Assembly: GCA_002694585.1 (NCBI GenBank)
Contig: NZMM01000017.1
Coordinates: 40,154 to 46,142 of the forward strand
Direction of reading: 5' to 3'
DNA: 5,989 nt
Source: Methanobacteriota archaeon
GTDB taxonomy: Archaea; Thermoplasmatota; Poseidoniia; Poseidoniales; Poseidoniaceae
Part shown: positions 5,717-5,989 of the stretch, in pieces
Layout: each line of letters begins with the position of its first letter
Position numbering within the stretch: the stretch's first letter is position 1
Program-made: the position numbers and the translations under genes
Notes under the pieces: generated by a model
Told to the model about the DNA's origin: nothing
The model's input: the letters and a program-made list of their open reading frames with translations, nothing else
Databases searched by the model: none

Positions 5717-5989
5717 TCACATCGCGGACTTGGTCGTCTCGATGATGACGGCCCCGATCTTGTACGGGTCACCGTTGGACGCCGGGCGGCGGTCTTCGAG
5801 GCGGCCAACCCATCCGTCGGTCGGGACGGAAGCCGGAACGCGGATCGAGGCGCCTCGATCGGAGACGCCGTAGGAGAACTGGTCGATGGCTTGGGTCTCG
5901 TGGAGGCCGGTCAGGCGCTCTTCGTTGTGGGCACCGTACACGGACATGTGGCGCTCGATGTTGCGGCCGAAGGCCTCGCAGATGTTGTC
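5717..5989 (-). CDS. glnA: Glutamine synthetase, type II-like, C-terminal part (cut by right edge)
   Basis: The last 90 residues of a glutamine synthetase are present; the N-terminal part lies beyond the right edge. The enzyme makes glutamine from glutamate, ammonia and ATP in the cytoplasm and is the main entry of nitrogen. Conserved blocks are ERHMSVYGAHNEERLTG (with the NEERLTG loop near the active site), HETQAIDQFSYGVSDRGASI (DRGAS-R corresponds to the substrate-binding NR-A-R block of other GS types), and LEDRRPASNGDPY, with the metal- and substrate-binding Glu and Arg. These blocks match GSII (eukaryote- and GlnII-like, about 340-370 residues) rather than the longer GSI. GSI would have a different tail, with an adenylylation site only in some forms. 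GSII is known in eukaryotes and a subset of bacteria; its presence in a euryarchaeal genome would point to transfer. Its stop codon is 73 bp before the SRPBCC gene. Confidence 0.9.
   Translation of the reverse strand, partial: DNICEAFGRNIERHMSVYGAHNEERLTGLHETQAIDQFSYGVSDRGASIRVPASVPTDGWVGRLEDRRPASNGDPYKIGAVIIETTKSAM

Noticed and set aside
5644..5808. N-terminal extension of the SRPBCC protein to 5808
   Set aside because: It overlaps the conserved end of glutamine synthetase and is rich in Arg/Ser/Pro, as expected of a shadow frame.
1..5989. CRISPR arrays, tRNA or rRNA genes, and insertion-sequence transposases
   Set aside because: No regularly spaced repeats, cloverleaf-like segments, rRNA-like blocks or transposase motifs were seen by reading. 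A covariance-model scan would be needed to exclude small RNAs.

Overview
The window is gene-dense, moderately to strongly GC-rich, and has short intergenic gaps. The gene set suggests a prokaryote, and I lean towards a planktonic marine archaeon of the Poseidoniales (Marine Group II) type. Reasons are a SAP-domain/zinc-ribbon/multi-TM protein, a small PKD-like lipoprotein, a lone SemiSWEET, several non-ATG starts and few clear Shine-Dalgarno sites. This is inference from gene style: no rRNA, tRNA or marker gene is present, and the glutamine synthetase type is also common in bacteria.

Layout. (1) Bases 1 to about 1033, minus strand: an HNH endonuclease gene running off the left edge. It has a long C-terminal extension ending in a predicted winged-helix domain, and its GC content is visibly lower than the rest (about 47% in 661-720 against about 68% in 1861-1920, hand-counted). 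(2) Bases 1149-1346, plus strand: only the C-terminal end of a hexapeptide-repeat acetyltransferase, with a stop just upstream of it. A perfect 16-bp palindrome lies between it and the HNH gene. This looks like a gene cut by an insertion or rearrangement that brought in the HNH gene. (3) Bases 1420-2988, plus strand: a HAD-IIA (NagD-like) phosphatase followed by a lipoprotein. (4) Bases 2994-3851, minus strand: a SAP + zinc ribbon + multi-TM protein, convergent with the lipoprotein. (5) Bases 3940-4206, plus strand: a SemiSWEET transporter, divergent from the SAP gene. (6) Bases 4215-5989, minus strand: glutamine synthetase (GSII type, C-terminal part only), an SRPBCC/START-like protein and a SAM-dependent methyltransferase, all in the same direction, with gaps of 73 and 121 bp.

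The genes do not form one pathway. Most look like ordinary chromosomal housekeeping and accessory genes with alternating strands. The left end (HNH gene, broken acetyltransferase, palindrome) is the recently disturbed part. The membrane-anchored SAP/zinc-ribbon protein is the most unusual intact resident.
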